Assembly (NCBI GenBank): GCA_045595605.1
Contig: JAZOAS010000052.1
Location: 1-19,202, forward strand
Source of the DNA: SIG480 sp045595605
GTDB lineage: Bacteria; Bacillota; Clostridia; Oscillospirales; JAAYXM01
Length of the DNA stretch: 19,202 nucleotides
Direction: 5' to 3'
Shown here: piece after piece, positions 1-7,578 of the stretch
Position numbering within the stretch: the first letter of the stretch is position 1
Layout of the letters: every line of letters starts with the position of its first letter
The notes under the pieces: model-generated
The model's database searches: none
Seen by the model: only the letters and a program-made list of their open reading frames with translations
What the model was told of the DNA's origin: nothing
Position numbers and translations under genes: made by a program

Positions 1-1
1 C

Positions 2-265
2 GTAGAGGAGAGCGTGTCATATCTTCTTTCGGGGCGTGTTGACTATGAGTTTCGCACGACCGTTGTTTCGGAGCTTCATACGGAAGTGGATATAGAAAAC
101 CTTGCTGTATGGATACAGGGCGCAAAGCGCTATTTTCTTCAGAATTTCGTTGATTCAGGCGACCTCATAGGCGCAAATCTCTCTGCGGTTTCGCGTGAAA
201 AGCTTGAAGCTATGCGGAAAATCGCCACAAAATACATAGATGTTGTGGAAATACGCGGAGTCTGA
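2..265 (+). CDS. nrdG: Anaerobic ribonucleotide reductase activating protein, C-terminal part (partial)
   Basis: The reading frame is open from base 2, so the gene begins upstream of the window and about 88 codons are visible. The C-terminal pattern, with YEFRTTVV, ELHTE, a WIQGAKRYFLQNFVDSGDL stretch and an ending on VVEIRGV, is characteristic of NrdG-type radical-SAM activases. These use S-adenosylmethionine and a 4Fe-4S cluster to install the glycyl radical on NrdD. The CxxxCxxC cluster motif would lie in the missing upstream part, so catalytic competence cannot be judged here. An internal GTG at 14 is not a plausible start because the homologous sequence continues upstream of it. It lies directly before nrdD on the same strand, 110 bases away, but a promoter and an operator separate the two genes, so nrdD can be transcribed on its own. 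Family assignment is by recognition of the C-terminal sequence. Confidence 0.85.
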   Translation, partial: VEESVSYLLSGRVDYEFRTTVVSELHTEVDIENLAVWIQGAKRYFLQNFVDSGDLIGANLSAVSREKLEAMRKIATKYIDVVEIRGV

Positions 266-281
266 ACACAATATATTGTGT
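266..281. promoter_or_regulatory. NrdR box (perfect 16-bp palindrome)
   Basis: ACACAATATATTGTGT is a perfect palindrome and fits the known NrdR-box consensus acaCwAtATaTwGtgt at every position. NrdR is the Zn-finger/ATP-cone repressor of ribonucleotide reductase genes. The site starts on the base after the nrdG stop codon and lies 29 bases upstream of the -35 of the nrdD promoter. A weaker half-matching site at 320-335 overlaps the spacer and -10 region. The two centres are about 54 bp apart, which is longer than the usual spacing of tandem boxes (about 31-32 bp). Confidence 0.85.
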
Positions 282-310
282 AATTTTTTGAAAAATTTTT
301 CAAAAACCTA

Positions 311-340
311 TTGACAATAATACAAGATATATGTTAAAAT
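311..340 (+). promoter_or_regulatory. Sigma-A promoter of nrdD-trxB
   Basis: The -35 TTGACA (311-316) is a perfect match. The -10 TAAAAT (335-340) follows an 18-base spacer. Long A and T tracts immediately upstream (285-306) could act as an UP element. The leader to the nrdD ATG is short (about 30 bases) and contains AGGGGG (362-367) as ribosome binding site, 8 bases before the start. Confidence 0.75.
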
Positions 341-375
341 CCTCTTACACACACAAAATGTAGGGGGTTTTTTCT

Positions 376-2745
376 ATGTATCAGGTAACAAAACGCGATG
401 GAAAAGTTGTAGATTTTAACCTGTCAAAGATCAGTAACGCCATAATGCAAGCGTTTGACGCTTGCGATAAGCAGTATAATTCAGATATCATCGATTTCCT
501 TGCTCTTAAGGTAACAAGCGACTTCGAGCCGAAGATTGAAAACGGCAAGGTCACTGTCGAAAACATTCAGGACAGTGTTGAGTCCGTTCTCATCAAGGGC
601 GGTTATGACGATGTTGCAAAGGCATACATCCTCTACCGTAAGCAGCGCGAGAAGATAAGAAACCTCGGCTCAACAATCGTTGACTATAAGGAGATTGTCG
701 ATAATTATCTCCACATCAACGACTGGCGCGTAAAGGAGAATTCTACCGTTACATATTCTGTCGGCGGTCTTATCCTTTCAAACTCAGGCGCAATCACAAC
801 CAACTACTGGCTCTCAGAGGTTTATGACGATGAAATCGGCGATGCTCACAGAAACGCTGACATCCATATCCACGACCTCTCAATGCTCACAGGCTACTGT
901 GCTGGCTGGTCACTCAAGCAACTTATTCAGGAAGGCCTCGGCGGCGTTACGGGCAAGATTACCTCTTCTCCGGCAAGCCACCTTGCAACTCTCTGTAACC
1001 AGATGGTTAACTTCCTCGGTATCATGCAGAACGAGTGGGCAGGCGCTCAGGCTTTCTCATCATTTGACACATACCTTGCTCCGTTTGTAAAGGTTGACAA
1101 CCTCTCTTACGACCAGGTAAAGAAGTGCATCGAGTCCTTCATCTACGGTGTAAACACACCGAGCCGTTGGGGTACTCAGGCACCGTTTAGCAACATCACT
1201 CTCGACTGGACAGTTCCGAACGACCTTGCAGAATTAAACTGCATAATCGGCGGTAAGGAAGTTGACTTCAAGTATAAGGACTGCCAGAAGGAAATGGATA
1301 TGGTCAACCGCGCATTCATCGAAATCATGATTGAAGGCGATGCTAACGGCCGTGGATTCCAGTATCCGATTCCGACATACTCAATCACATCAAACTTTGA
1401 CTGGTCAGAAACCGAGAACAACAAGCTTCTCTTCGAGATGACCTCAAAATACGGCACACCGTACTTCTCAAACTACATCAACTCCGATATGGAGCCGAGT
1501 GATGTACGAAGCATGTGCTGCAGACTCCGTCTTGACCTTCGCGAGCTCCGCAAGAAGTCAGGTGGTTTCTTCGGTAGCGGTGAGAGCACAGGTTCTGTCG
1601 GTGTTGTTACAATCAACATGCCGAGAATTGCATATCTTGCAAAGGACGAAAAAGACTTCTATGAGCGTCTTGATAAGCTTATGGATATCTCAGCCCGTTC
1701 ACTCAAGGTAAAGAGAACTGTTATCACAAAGCTTCTTGAAGCAGGCCTCTATCCGTACACAAAGCGTTACCTCGGCACATTTGACAACCACTTCTCAACA
1801 ATCGGTCTTGTCGGTATGAACGAAGTCGGTCTCAATGCAAAGTGGCTCGGTAAGGATATGACAGACATAAAGACCCAGAAGTTCACACAGGATGTTCTCA
1901 ACCATATGCGCGAGAGACTTTCTGACTACCAGGTAAAATACGGCGACCTCTACAACCTCGAAGCAACTCCGGCTGAGTCAACTGCTTTCCGTCTTGCAAA
2001 GCACGATGTAAAGCGCTACCCGGATATCAAGACTGCTGCGAAGTCTGAGGATGAAACACCGTACTACACAAACAGCTCACACCTTCCGGTTGGCTATACA
2101 GAAGATATCTTCTCAGCTCTCGACATTCAGGACGACCTTCAGACCCTTTACACTTCAGGTACAGTATTCCACGCCTTCCTCGGCGAGAAGCTTCCTGACT
2201 GGAAGGCTGCTGCAAACCTCGTCCGCAAGATTGCAGAGAACTACAAGCTTCCGTATTATACTCTTTCTCCGACATACTCCGTATGTAAGACTCACGGCTA
2301 CATCACAGGCGAGCAGTTCACCTGCCCTGAGTGCGGTGAGAAGACAGAGGTTTACAGCCGCATAACAGGCTACTATCGCCCGGTCCAGAACTGGAACGAC
2401 GGTAAGAGTCAGGAGTACAAGGACAGAAAGGTTTACAACATCGGAACATCTGTCCTCAAGCGTGACGGCAAGCCTTGCGAGGAAGCTGTTGTCGAGGCTT
2501 GCGAGGCAGTAAAGGTTGAAGACGGTGCATACCTCTTCACAACTGCGACTTGCCCGAACTGTAAGATAGCTTGCGCAACTCTTGACAAGGCAGGCTTTAA
2601 GTACGAAAAGCTCCTCGCAAACGAGAACAAGGCACTTGCTGAAGCTCTCGGAATCAAGCAGGCTCCGACACTTGCAATCGTATCAAACGGCGAAGTTGAA
2701 AAGTTTGCAGGAGTATCAGACATCAAGAAGATGCTCAAAGTCTAA
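376..2745 (+). CDS. nrdD: Class III anaerobic ribonucleoside-triphosphate reductase with fused C-terminal redoxin domain
   Basis: This 789-residue enzyme reduces ribonucleotides to deoxyribonucleotides without oxygen, using a glycyl radical. Domains in order: an ATP-cone (about 1-93) for allosteric control; the 10-stranded barrel with HIHDL followed by C175, and a Cys-Cys pair at 381-382 (SMCCRL) that should hold the thiyl-radical cysteine; a Zn site with C637, H640, C650 and C653; and the glycyl-radical loop RITGYY with G665. Typical NrdD proteins end soon after this loop. Here about 75 further residues (about 712-789) form a thioredoxin/glutaredoxin-like domain with CPNC at 726-729 and a probable cis-proline at 764 (APT). 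This suggests a thiol-dependent (NrdD2-like) rather than formate-dependent enzyme, which is inference. Codon use is strongly biased (nearly all AAG, AAC and GAC), as expected for high expression. trxB follows 22 bases downstream with no terminator between. The NrdR box upstream predicts repression by NrdR. Confidence 0.96.
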   Translation: MYQVTKRDGKVVDFNLSKISNAIMQAFDACDKQYNSDIIDFLALKVTSDFEPKIENGKVTVENIQDSVESVLIKGGYDDVAKAYILYRKQREKIRNLGSTIVDYKEIVDNYLHINDWRVKENSTVTYSVGGLILSNSGAITTNYWLSEVYDDEIGDAHRNADIHIHDLSMLTGYCAGWSLKQLIQEGLGGVTGKITSSPASHLATLCNQMVNFLGIMQNEWAGAQAFSSFDTYLAPFVKVDNLSYDQVKKCIESFIYGVNTPSRWGTQAPFSNITLDWTVPNDLAELNCIIGGKEVDFKYKDCQKEMDMVNRAFIEIMIEGDANGRGFQYPIPTYSITSNFDWSETENNKLLFEMTSKYGTPYFSNYINSDMEPSDVRSMCCRLRLDLRELRKKSGGFFGSGESTGSVGVVTINMPRIAYLAKDEKDFYERLDKLMDISARSLKVKRTVITKLLEAGLYPYTKRYLGTFDNHFSTIGLVGMNEVGLNAKWLGKDMTDIKTQKFTQDVLNHMRERLSDYQVKYGDLYNLEATPAESTAFRLAKHDVKRYPDIKTAAKSEDETPYYTNSSHLPVGYTEDIFSALDIQDDLQTLYTSGTVFHAFLGEKLPDWKAAANLVRKIAENYKLPYYTLSPTYSVCKTHGYITGEQFTCPECGEKTEVYSRITGYYRPVQNWNDGKSQEYKDRKVYNIGTSVLKRDGKPCEEAVVEACEAVKVEDGAYLFTTATCPNCKIACATLDKAGFKYEKLLANENKALAEALGIKQAPTLAIVSNGEVEKFAGVSDIKKMLKV

Positions 2746-2767
2746 AAACAATTGAGGTTAATTTATA

Positions 2768-3676
2768 ATGTATGATATTATAATTATCGGCGGTGGTCCG
2801 GCAGGGCTCACCGCCGCCCTCTACGCAAGGAGGGCAAACAAGAGCGTTCTCGTAATTGAAAAGGGAAGCTTCGGTGGTCAGATTACATACTCGCCGAAGG
2901 TAGAGAACATTCCGGGCTTTTTGAGCCTTTCGGGAAACGAGTTTGCCGAGAAGCTTATCGAGCAGGTGCTTGAGCAGGGCGCAGATGTTGAAGCCTGTGA
3001 GGTGCTCGAGGTTCGCGACGGAGAAGTTAAAACCGTCGTCACCGACGAGGGCGAGTTTGAGGGCAAGGCCGTTATTGTAGCTGTCGGCGCGCGCCACCGT
3101 CTCCTCGGTCTTCCGCATGAGGAAGAGTATATCGGCGAGGGTATCTCCTTCTGCGCTGTGTGCGACGGTGCGTTCTATGAGGGGCAGACGGTAGCCGTAA
3201 TCGGCGGCGGAAACTCGGCTCTCCAGGAGGCAATTTTGCTTTCTGACCTTGCAAAGAAGGTTTATGTAGTTCAGAATCTCGACTTCCTCACAGGCGAGGA
3301 GAAGCTTGCCGAACAGCTTCGCTCAAAGGACAATGTCGAGATAATTCTCGGAACGGTTGTAAAAGAGCTTCACGGTGAGGGTGAGCTCAAAGCGATTACT
3401 GTTGTAAATGAAAAGAGCGGAGAGGAAACCGAGCTCACGATTGACGGTATGTTTATCGCAATCGGCCTCATTCCGCAGAACGAAGCTTTTGCAAATATCC
3501 TTCCGCTTAACGACTTCGGCTATGCCGATGCAGGCGAGGATTGTAAGAGTGATAAGGCGGGCGTTTTCGTTGCGGGTGACTGCCGCTCAAAGCGTATCCG
3601 TCAGGTCGCGACAGCTGCAGCAGACGGCGCAATCGCCGCACTTGCCGCTTGCGACTATGTCGATAATTTAAAGTAG
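2768..3676 (+). CDS. trxB: Thioredoxin reductase-type flavoprotein
   Basis: This 302-residue protein has the TrxB layout. An FAD-binding GGGPAG (8-13) comes first, then FGGQI, then the redox disulfide CAVC (129-132), a second dinucleotide motif GGGNSA (146-151), and a C-terminal GDC FAD motif (270-272). It should pass electrons through FAD to a thioredoxin-fold partner in the cytoplasm. At the end of the second beta-strand of the NAD(P)H domain, where NADPH-dependent TrxB has an HRR-type sequence, this protein has VVQN (167-170) and no paired arginines. NADPH may therefore not be its donor; NADH or ferredoxin are alternatives. The ribosome binding site GAGGTT (2754-2759) precedes the ATG. The gene is the second of the nrdD operon, and the redoxin domain on NrdD is its most obvious substrate. 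A terminator follows directly. Confidence 0.92.
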   Translation: MYDIIIIGGGPAGLTAALYARRANKSVLVIEKGSFGGQITYSPKVENIPGFLSLSGNEFAEKLIEQVLEQGADVEACEVLEVRDGEVKTVVTDEGEFEGKAVIVAVGARHRLLGLPHEEEYIGEGISFCAVCDGAFYEGQTVAVIGGGNSALQEAILLSDLAKKVYVVQNLDFLTGEEKLAEQLRSKDNVEIILGTVVKELHGEGELKAITVVNEKSGEETELTIDGMFIAIGLIPQNEAFANILPLNDFGYADAGEDCKSDKAGVFVAGDCRSKRIRQVATAAADGAIAALAACDYVDNLK

Positions 3677-3679
3677 AAC

Positions 3680-3705
3680 AAAAAACTCCCAAACGGGAGT
3701 TTTTT
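3680..3705 (+). terminator. Rho-independent terminator of nrdD-trxB
   Basis: The stem is AAAAAACTCCC / GGGAGTTTTTT with an AAAC loop (3691-3694), and the T-run forms part of the stem. It lies 4 bases after the trxB stop codon. Confidence 0.93.
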
Positions 3706-3719
3706 GCTTTTTTGAAATC

Positions 3720-3748
3720 TTGAAAAAAAGCTGGTGTGGGAGTATAAT
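3720..3748 (+). promoter_or_regulatory. Sigma-A promoter of the MATE gene
   Basis: The -35 TTGAAA (3720-3725), a 17-base spacer and the perfect -10 TATAAT (3743-3748) lie just after the trxB terminator. The leader is only about 20 bases long. Confidence 0.85.
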
Positions 3749-3771
3749 ATTATTGTTAAAAAAGAAAAGAG

Positions 3772-5127
3772 ATGTTAAATTTGACAGAAGCAGAAAAACA
3801 CTATAAAAAAATGGCGGAAACCCCTCTTGCCCGCCTCATAATCTCTCTCGGTATTCCGACTACGATTTCAATGCTCGTCACGAGTATTTACAATATGGCA
3901 GATACCTACTTCGTCGGTCGTCTTGGCGAATCGGCGCAGGGCGCAACGGGAATTTTATTTACGCTCCAGGCGATTATCCAGGCAATTTCCTTTATGCTCG
4001 GGCAAGGCTCGGGAACTCTTGTTGCAAAAGCTCTTGCGGATAAAGACGAAAAAGAGGCGTCGGAATACGCCTCAAGCGCATTTTTTGCGGCGCTTGTCGC
4101 GGGAACGGTTATGGCGCTTCTTGGCGCTTTATTTTCAAAACCGCTTCTTTATGCGCTCGGCAGTACCGACACAATCCTCCCTTACGCTATTCGCTACGGC
4201 GCGTGCGTTCTTGCAAGCTGTCCGGTTGTTATGATGAGCTTTGTGCTTAATAACATACTCAGGTTTGAGGGAAAGGCATTTTTCTCGATGTTCGGTCTTG
4301 CTTCCGGCGGAATCTTGAACATTTTAGGAGACTATCTCCTCGTTGTTGTTTTCGATTTCGGAATCCTTGGCGCAGGTATCGCGACTGCCGTTTCGCAGAC
4401 TATAAGCTTTTTGATTCTTCTTTATTTCCACCGCATAAAAGCGCAGAGTAAGCTCGGAATACGCTACATAAGCCGGAGGGCAAAACCGTATTTTTCCGTT
4501 ATGAAGGTCGGCTTCCCGTCGCTTATAAGGCAGGGCCTTTCTTCAATTTCAAACGGCCTTTTAAACAACCTCACCCGCCCGTTTGGCGATGCGGCGATAG
4601 CCGCGATGAGCGTTGTAAACCGTTTCTCAATGTTTGTTATGTGTGTGGGCCTCGGTATAGGTCAGGGCTTCCAGCCGGTTGCGGCATTTAACTATCAGGC
4701 GAAAAAGTATAATCGCGTAAAGCGCGGGCTTCTCATAACAATGGGGATCGGCGCAAGCTTCATCCTTTGTCTTGCAACGCCCGGTTTCATCTTTGCGGAT
4801 AAGATAGTCTATCTTTTTCAGAAGCACCCCGATGTTATCGAAATCGGAACGACGGCGCTCCGCGCCTCCTGCATAGGAACAAGCTTCCTTGCGCTTTCCG
4901 TTCCTGTGAATATGCTCTATCAGAGCACGCGTCAGACGGGAATTGCGTCATTCCTTTCGCTTCTCCGCTCGGGGCTTACCTTTATCCCCGCACTTATCAT
5001 AACAACGAACCTCTGGGGGCTTTTCGGAATCCAGATTTCTCAACCCGTTGCGGATATTCTGACAGGTCTTGCATCAATTCCGTTTATGGTGCATTTTCTC
5101 AGAAAGCCCGATGAACAAATGAAGTAA
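3772..5127 (+). CDS. MATE-family efflux transporter
   Basis: This 451-residue, very hydrophobic protein has the 12-helix, two-repeat layout of multidrug and toxin extrusion antiporters. The N-terminal PLARLIISLGIPTT, the YNMADTYFVGRLG stretch and a second repeat beginning near GFPSLIRQGLSSISNG with RPFGDAAIAAMSVVNR are typical MATE features. It probably exports cationic drugs or metabolites in exchange for Na+ or H+; the substrate cannot be read from the sequence. The start is uncertain. The ATG at 3772 has its only purine-rich sequence (AAGAAAAGAG) directly abutting it, which is too close. A TTG at 3781, in frame three codons later, has GAG about 9 bases upstream and could be the true start. 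It is a single-gene unit with its own promoter and terminator. Confidence 0.93.
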   Translation: MLNLTEAEKHYKKMAETPLARLIISLGIPTTISMLVTSIYNMADTYFVGRLGESAQGATGILFTLQAIIQAISFMLGQGSGTLVAKALADKDEKEASEYASSAFFAALVAGTVMALLGALFSKPLLYALGSTDTILPYAIRYGACVLASCPVVMMSFVLNNILRFEGKAFFSMFGLASGGILNILGDYLLVVVFDFGILGAGIATAVSQTISFLILLYFHRIKAQSKLGIRYISRRAKPYFSVMKVGFPSLIRQGLSSISNGLLNNLTRPFGDAAIAAMSVVNRFSMFVMCVGLGIGQGFQPVAAFNYQAKKYNRVKRGLLITMGIGASFILCLATPGFIFADKIVYLFQKHPDVIEIGTTALRASCIGTSFLALSVPVNMLYQSTRQTGIASFLSLLRSGLTFIPALIITTNLWGLFGIQISQPVADILTGLASIPFMVHFLRKPDEQMK

Positions 5128-5164
5128 AAAAAGCACCTCGAAGTGAAACTTCGGGGTGTTTTTT
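5128..5164. terminator. Bidirectional terminator between the MATE and PHP genes
   Basis: CACCTCGAAG (5134-5143), loop TGAAA, CTTCGGGGTG (5149-5158): ten pairs including one G-T wobble. A-run and T-run flank both sides, so it can end transcripts from either strand. The two flanking genes converge on it. Confidence 0.93.
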
Positions 5165-5166
5165 GT

Positions 5167-5955
5167 TTAGAAGTGGAATTTATCATCTTCAGTTAACTCA
5201 AGCGCGTCAATCGTCTTCTGCGCCATAGCATATGCCGGCTCGAACGCCGCGAGAGAGTGGGAGTCGCTTCCGACATAGAACTTGCATCCGCAGTCCTTTG
5301 CGATAAAGTGCGGGCGCATAATTCTCTTAAAGCTCTCTTCATCCGGAACCTTTACATTGATTTCAATTCCGATACCCTTCTCCTTTGCACCGCGGAAGAG
5401 CTCGTAAAACTCGCTGTCGGGGATAGCGTCTAAAACATCGAGGAATGATGTCGGCGAGGTGTTTGCAAGAAAACGGCAACCGAGGTGAGCAAGGCCGACT
5501 CTTTCAAACGGAAGGTCGCTCTCAAGGAGCTTTTCAAAACGCTTGACATAAAGCTTTGAGCGCTCAGGAAGAGTAACGGTATCGCCGTACCAGAAATGCA
5601 TATGAGTTGTGGATACGACAATGAAACCGAAAAGGTCGTAATTATCGGGATGAATGCCGATGTTGTAGTTTTCGTCCATATCGCCTTCGCAGCCGAAAAT
5701 GATTTCAACCTTATCGCTCTTCGGGAGAGGAAGGTCTGTTTTGAGGGATTTGAGCGAGGAGGACTCGTACTGCCTCCAGCAGCGTCTCTCGTCACCAATG
5801 CTCGATTCATCCCAAAGGTGATTTGCGAGAACTATTTTCTTAATGCCCTTGTCCTCTGCAAGCTTTAAAATGTTTGCGGGAGTCTGGTTTTCGTCATGAC
5901 AGCAGCCCGAAACAGTTGTATGTATATGGTAATCGTGGTCGATCGTAAATTTCAT
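5167..5955 (-). CDS. PHP-domain metal-dependent phosphoesterase
   Basis: This 262-residue protein carries the full set of PHP metal ligands in the expected order: HIH (H10 and H12), H46, the glutamate in GCEGD (E90), HMH near 118-120, H157 in LAHLG, and SDSH (D231 and H233). PHP enzymes hydrolyse phosphate esters using two or three metal ions. The size and layout resemble histidinol-phosphatase-like PHP proteins, but no histidine biosynthesis gene is nearby, so the substrate is open. The start is well supported: AGGAGA (plus-strand 5963-5968) lies 7 bases before the ATG. It is a single-gene unit that converges on the MATE gene and has its own promoter. Confidence 0.88.
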   Translation of the reverse strand: MKFTIDHDYHIHTTVSGCCHDENQTPANILKLAEDKGIKKIVLANHLWDESSIGDERRCWRQYESSSLKSLKTDLPLPKSDKVEIIFGCEGDMDENYNIGIHPDNYDLFGFIVVSTTHMHFWYGDTVTLPERSKLYVKRFEKLLESDLPFERVGLAHLGCRFLANTSPTSFLDVLDAIPDSEFYELFRGAKEKGIGIEINVKVPDEESFKRIMRPHFIAKDCGCKFYVGSDSHSLAAFEPAYAMAQKTIDALELTEDDKFHF

Positions 5956-5976
5956 AAAAACATCTCCTATCCAAAT

Positions 5977-6005
5977 ATTTTAACACAAAATGGCAGTATA
6001 ATCAA
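5977..6005 (-). promoter_or_regulatory. Sigma-A promoter of the PHP gene
   Basis: On the minus strand, TTGATT (plus coordinates 6000-6005), a 17-base spacer and TAAAAT (5977-5982). A TG one base before the -10 gives an extended -10. Confidence 0.75.
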
Positions 6006-6033
6006 GAAAAATGTTTTATTCTCTCTTCTTGCA

Positions 6034-6062
6034 GAATAAATGTTCCATTTGCGGGGAAAATA
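6034..6062 (+). promoter_or_regulatory. Candidate forespore (sigma-G/sigma-F-like) promoter of the ger operon
   Basis: GAATA (6034-6038) fits the sigma-G -35 (GHATR). After 17 bases comes GAAAATA (6056-6062), which matches the last TA and one other key base of the sigma-G -10. The overlapping GGGGAAAAT fits the sigma-F -10 pattern GGnrAnAnT. Germinant receptor operons are forespore-expressed in Bacillus. The implied leader is very short and would begin at the ribosome binding site, which weakens the call. Confidence 0.35.
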
Positions 6063-6077
6063 TCCACGGTGATTTAA

Positions 6078-7577
6078 ATGAAAATGAGCGATAGAGAATT
6101 TCGCGAGATTACCTTTACGGGTGCTTTGGAAGAAGACATGAAAATAATGAAATCGATTCTCGGGAATGACGAGACGGTTATTTTCCGTGAGTTTGAGAAT
6201 ATCCATGATAAAAAAGTGCGCGGTTGCGTAATATTTACGGAGCTTTTAGTAAACAACATAGTAATTGACCAGAATGTCGTGAAACCGCTTCTCACCTTCA
6301 CCCCGCGCGACTTTTCTCTCGGCGAGGATTTATCCGCCGAGCTTGCAAAGCGTGTCGTGAGTACGGACGAGGTAAAAACGAAGGACAAGCCATACGACGC
6401 GATAAGTGCAATCCTAATCGGAGATACGGTTGTGCTCATCGACACATGCCGCGAATGTATCGTAGCAAACTCGAAAAAGTATTCTATAAGGAGTATCGGC
6501 GTTCCCGAAACCGAGGACGCGGTAAATGGCCCGAAGGAGGGCTTTACCGAGCTTATAGTGACAAATGCTTCTCTTCTTCGCCGTAAGGTCAAAAACCCGA
6601 GGCTCAAATTCCGTTTTTTCGAGGTGGGAAAGGTCAGCCGTACGCGCGTCTGCCTGTGTTATATCGACGGGTTGTGCAAGGAGAGCCTTCTTGCCGAGGT
6701 GATATCGCGCCTTGCTTCGTTTGAGATTGACTCAATTCTTGATGTCAACTATGTCGAGGAGCTGATTTCAGATGCGCCCGCATCGTTTCTCGGTACAATG
6801 GGAAAGACTGAGAGACCTGATGTTGTCGCGGCAAAGCTCTTTGAGGGAAGATGTGCGCTTCTTGTTGACGGAACGCCTTTTGCGCTGACAGCGCCGTTTT
6901 TGTTTCTTGAGAACTTTCAGGCAAACGAAGACTATTACGAGAGCTTTTACTTTGCAAGCTTTGTGAGAGTGCTCCGCTTTTTCGCTTTTTTTATCGCGGT
7001 GAGCCTTCCGGGAATTTATGTCGCGCTCATATCATACCATAAGGAGATGCTGCCTCATAACCTTCTTGCAAGCATCGCCGCCTCGCGCGCATCAGTTCCT
7101 TTTCCCGCCGCGGTGGAGATGTTTATTCTTCTCATACTTTTTGACCTTCTGCGCGAGGCGGGGGTAAGGCTTCCAAAGGCAATCGGCGTGACGGTGAGCA
7201 CGGTCGGCGCGATAGTTCTGGGTCAGAGCATCGTTTCCGCGAATATAGTTTCTGCCGAGATGATAATAATTGTTGCGGTGTGCGAAATTGCATCATTTCT
7301 GACTCCGAAACTCGAGAGTGCGAGCTTTCTGATGCGCCTTTCGTTTCTCATCCTTTCCGCAACGCTCGGAATATACGGCTATGCCATCGGCGTTGTGGCG
7401 TTTTGCGCGTACATCTCATCTCTCTCATCCTTCGGAGTACCGTTTACATCGTATGTCATTCCGCGGACAAAACTGGGTGCAAAGGATGTCTTTGTCCGAA
7501 GTCCGTGGTGGAAAATGATAACGCGCCCATATGCAATACAGACGCGAAACCGAACCCGCTTCAGGAGGAAATTTTAA
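6078..7577 (+). CDS. gerAA: Spore germinant receptor subunit A (GerA family)
   Basis: This 499-residue protein is of normal GerAA length. The cytosolic N-terminal half (about 1-290) has the family hallmarks GPKEGFTE (151-158), LLRRKVKNPRLKF (166-178), RPDVVAAKLFEGR (246-258) and LLVDGTPFAL (261-270). Four or five membrane segments follow between about 300 and 460, then a short basic tail. GerA subunits form the nutrient-gated ion channel in the spore inner membrane. The symbol gives the family only; which receptor paralogue this is cannot be resolved. Two start codons lie six bases apart (6078 and 6084). GGTGA at 6068-6072 is a weak ribosome binding site for either, and its spacing fits the second better. 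It heads an operon in which the stop is one base from the next start. Confidence 0.95.
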   Translation: MKMSDREFREITFTGALEEDMKIMKSILGNDETVIFREFENIHDKKVRGCVIFTELLVNNIVIDQNVVKPLLTFTPRDFSLGEDLSAELAKRVVSTDEVKTKDKPYDAISAILIGDTVVLIDTCRECIVANSKKYSIRSIGVPETEDAVNGPKEGFTELIVTNASLLRRKVKNPRLKFRFFEVGKVSRTRVCLCYIDGLCKESLLAEVISRLASFEIDSILDVNYVEELISDAPASFLGTMGKTERPDVVAAKLFEGRCALLVDGTPFALTAPFLFLENFQANEDYYESFYFASFVRVLRFFAFFIAVSLPGIYVALISYHKEMLPHNLLASIAASRASVPFPAAVEMFILLILFDLLREAGVRLPKAIGVTVSTVGAIVLGQSIVSANIVSAEMIIIVAVCEIASFLTPKLESASFLMRLSFLILSATLGIYGYAIGVVAFCAYISSLSSFGVPFTSYVIPRTKLGAKDVFVRSPWWKMITRPYAIQTRNRTRFRRKF

Positions 7578-7578
7578 A

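Noticed and set aside
297..312. A second NrdR box at the standard spacing
   Set aside because: The sequence about 31 bases from the first box (TTTTCAAAAACCTATT) does not match the consensus; only the weak site at 320-335 remains.
6074..6607. Minus-strand open frame of 177 codons
   Set aside because: Antisense to gerAA, serine-rich shadow translation with no recognisable domain or ribosome binding site.
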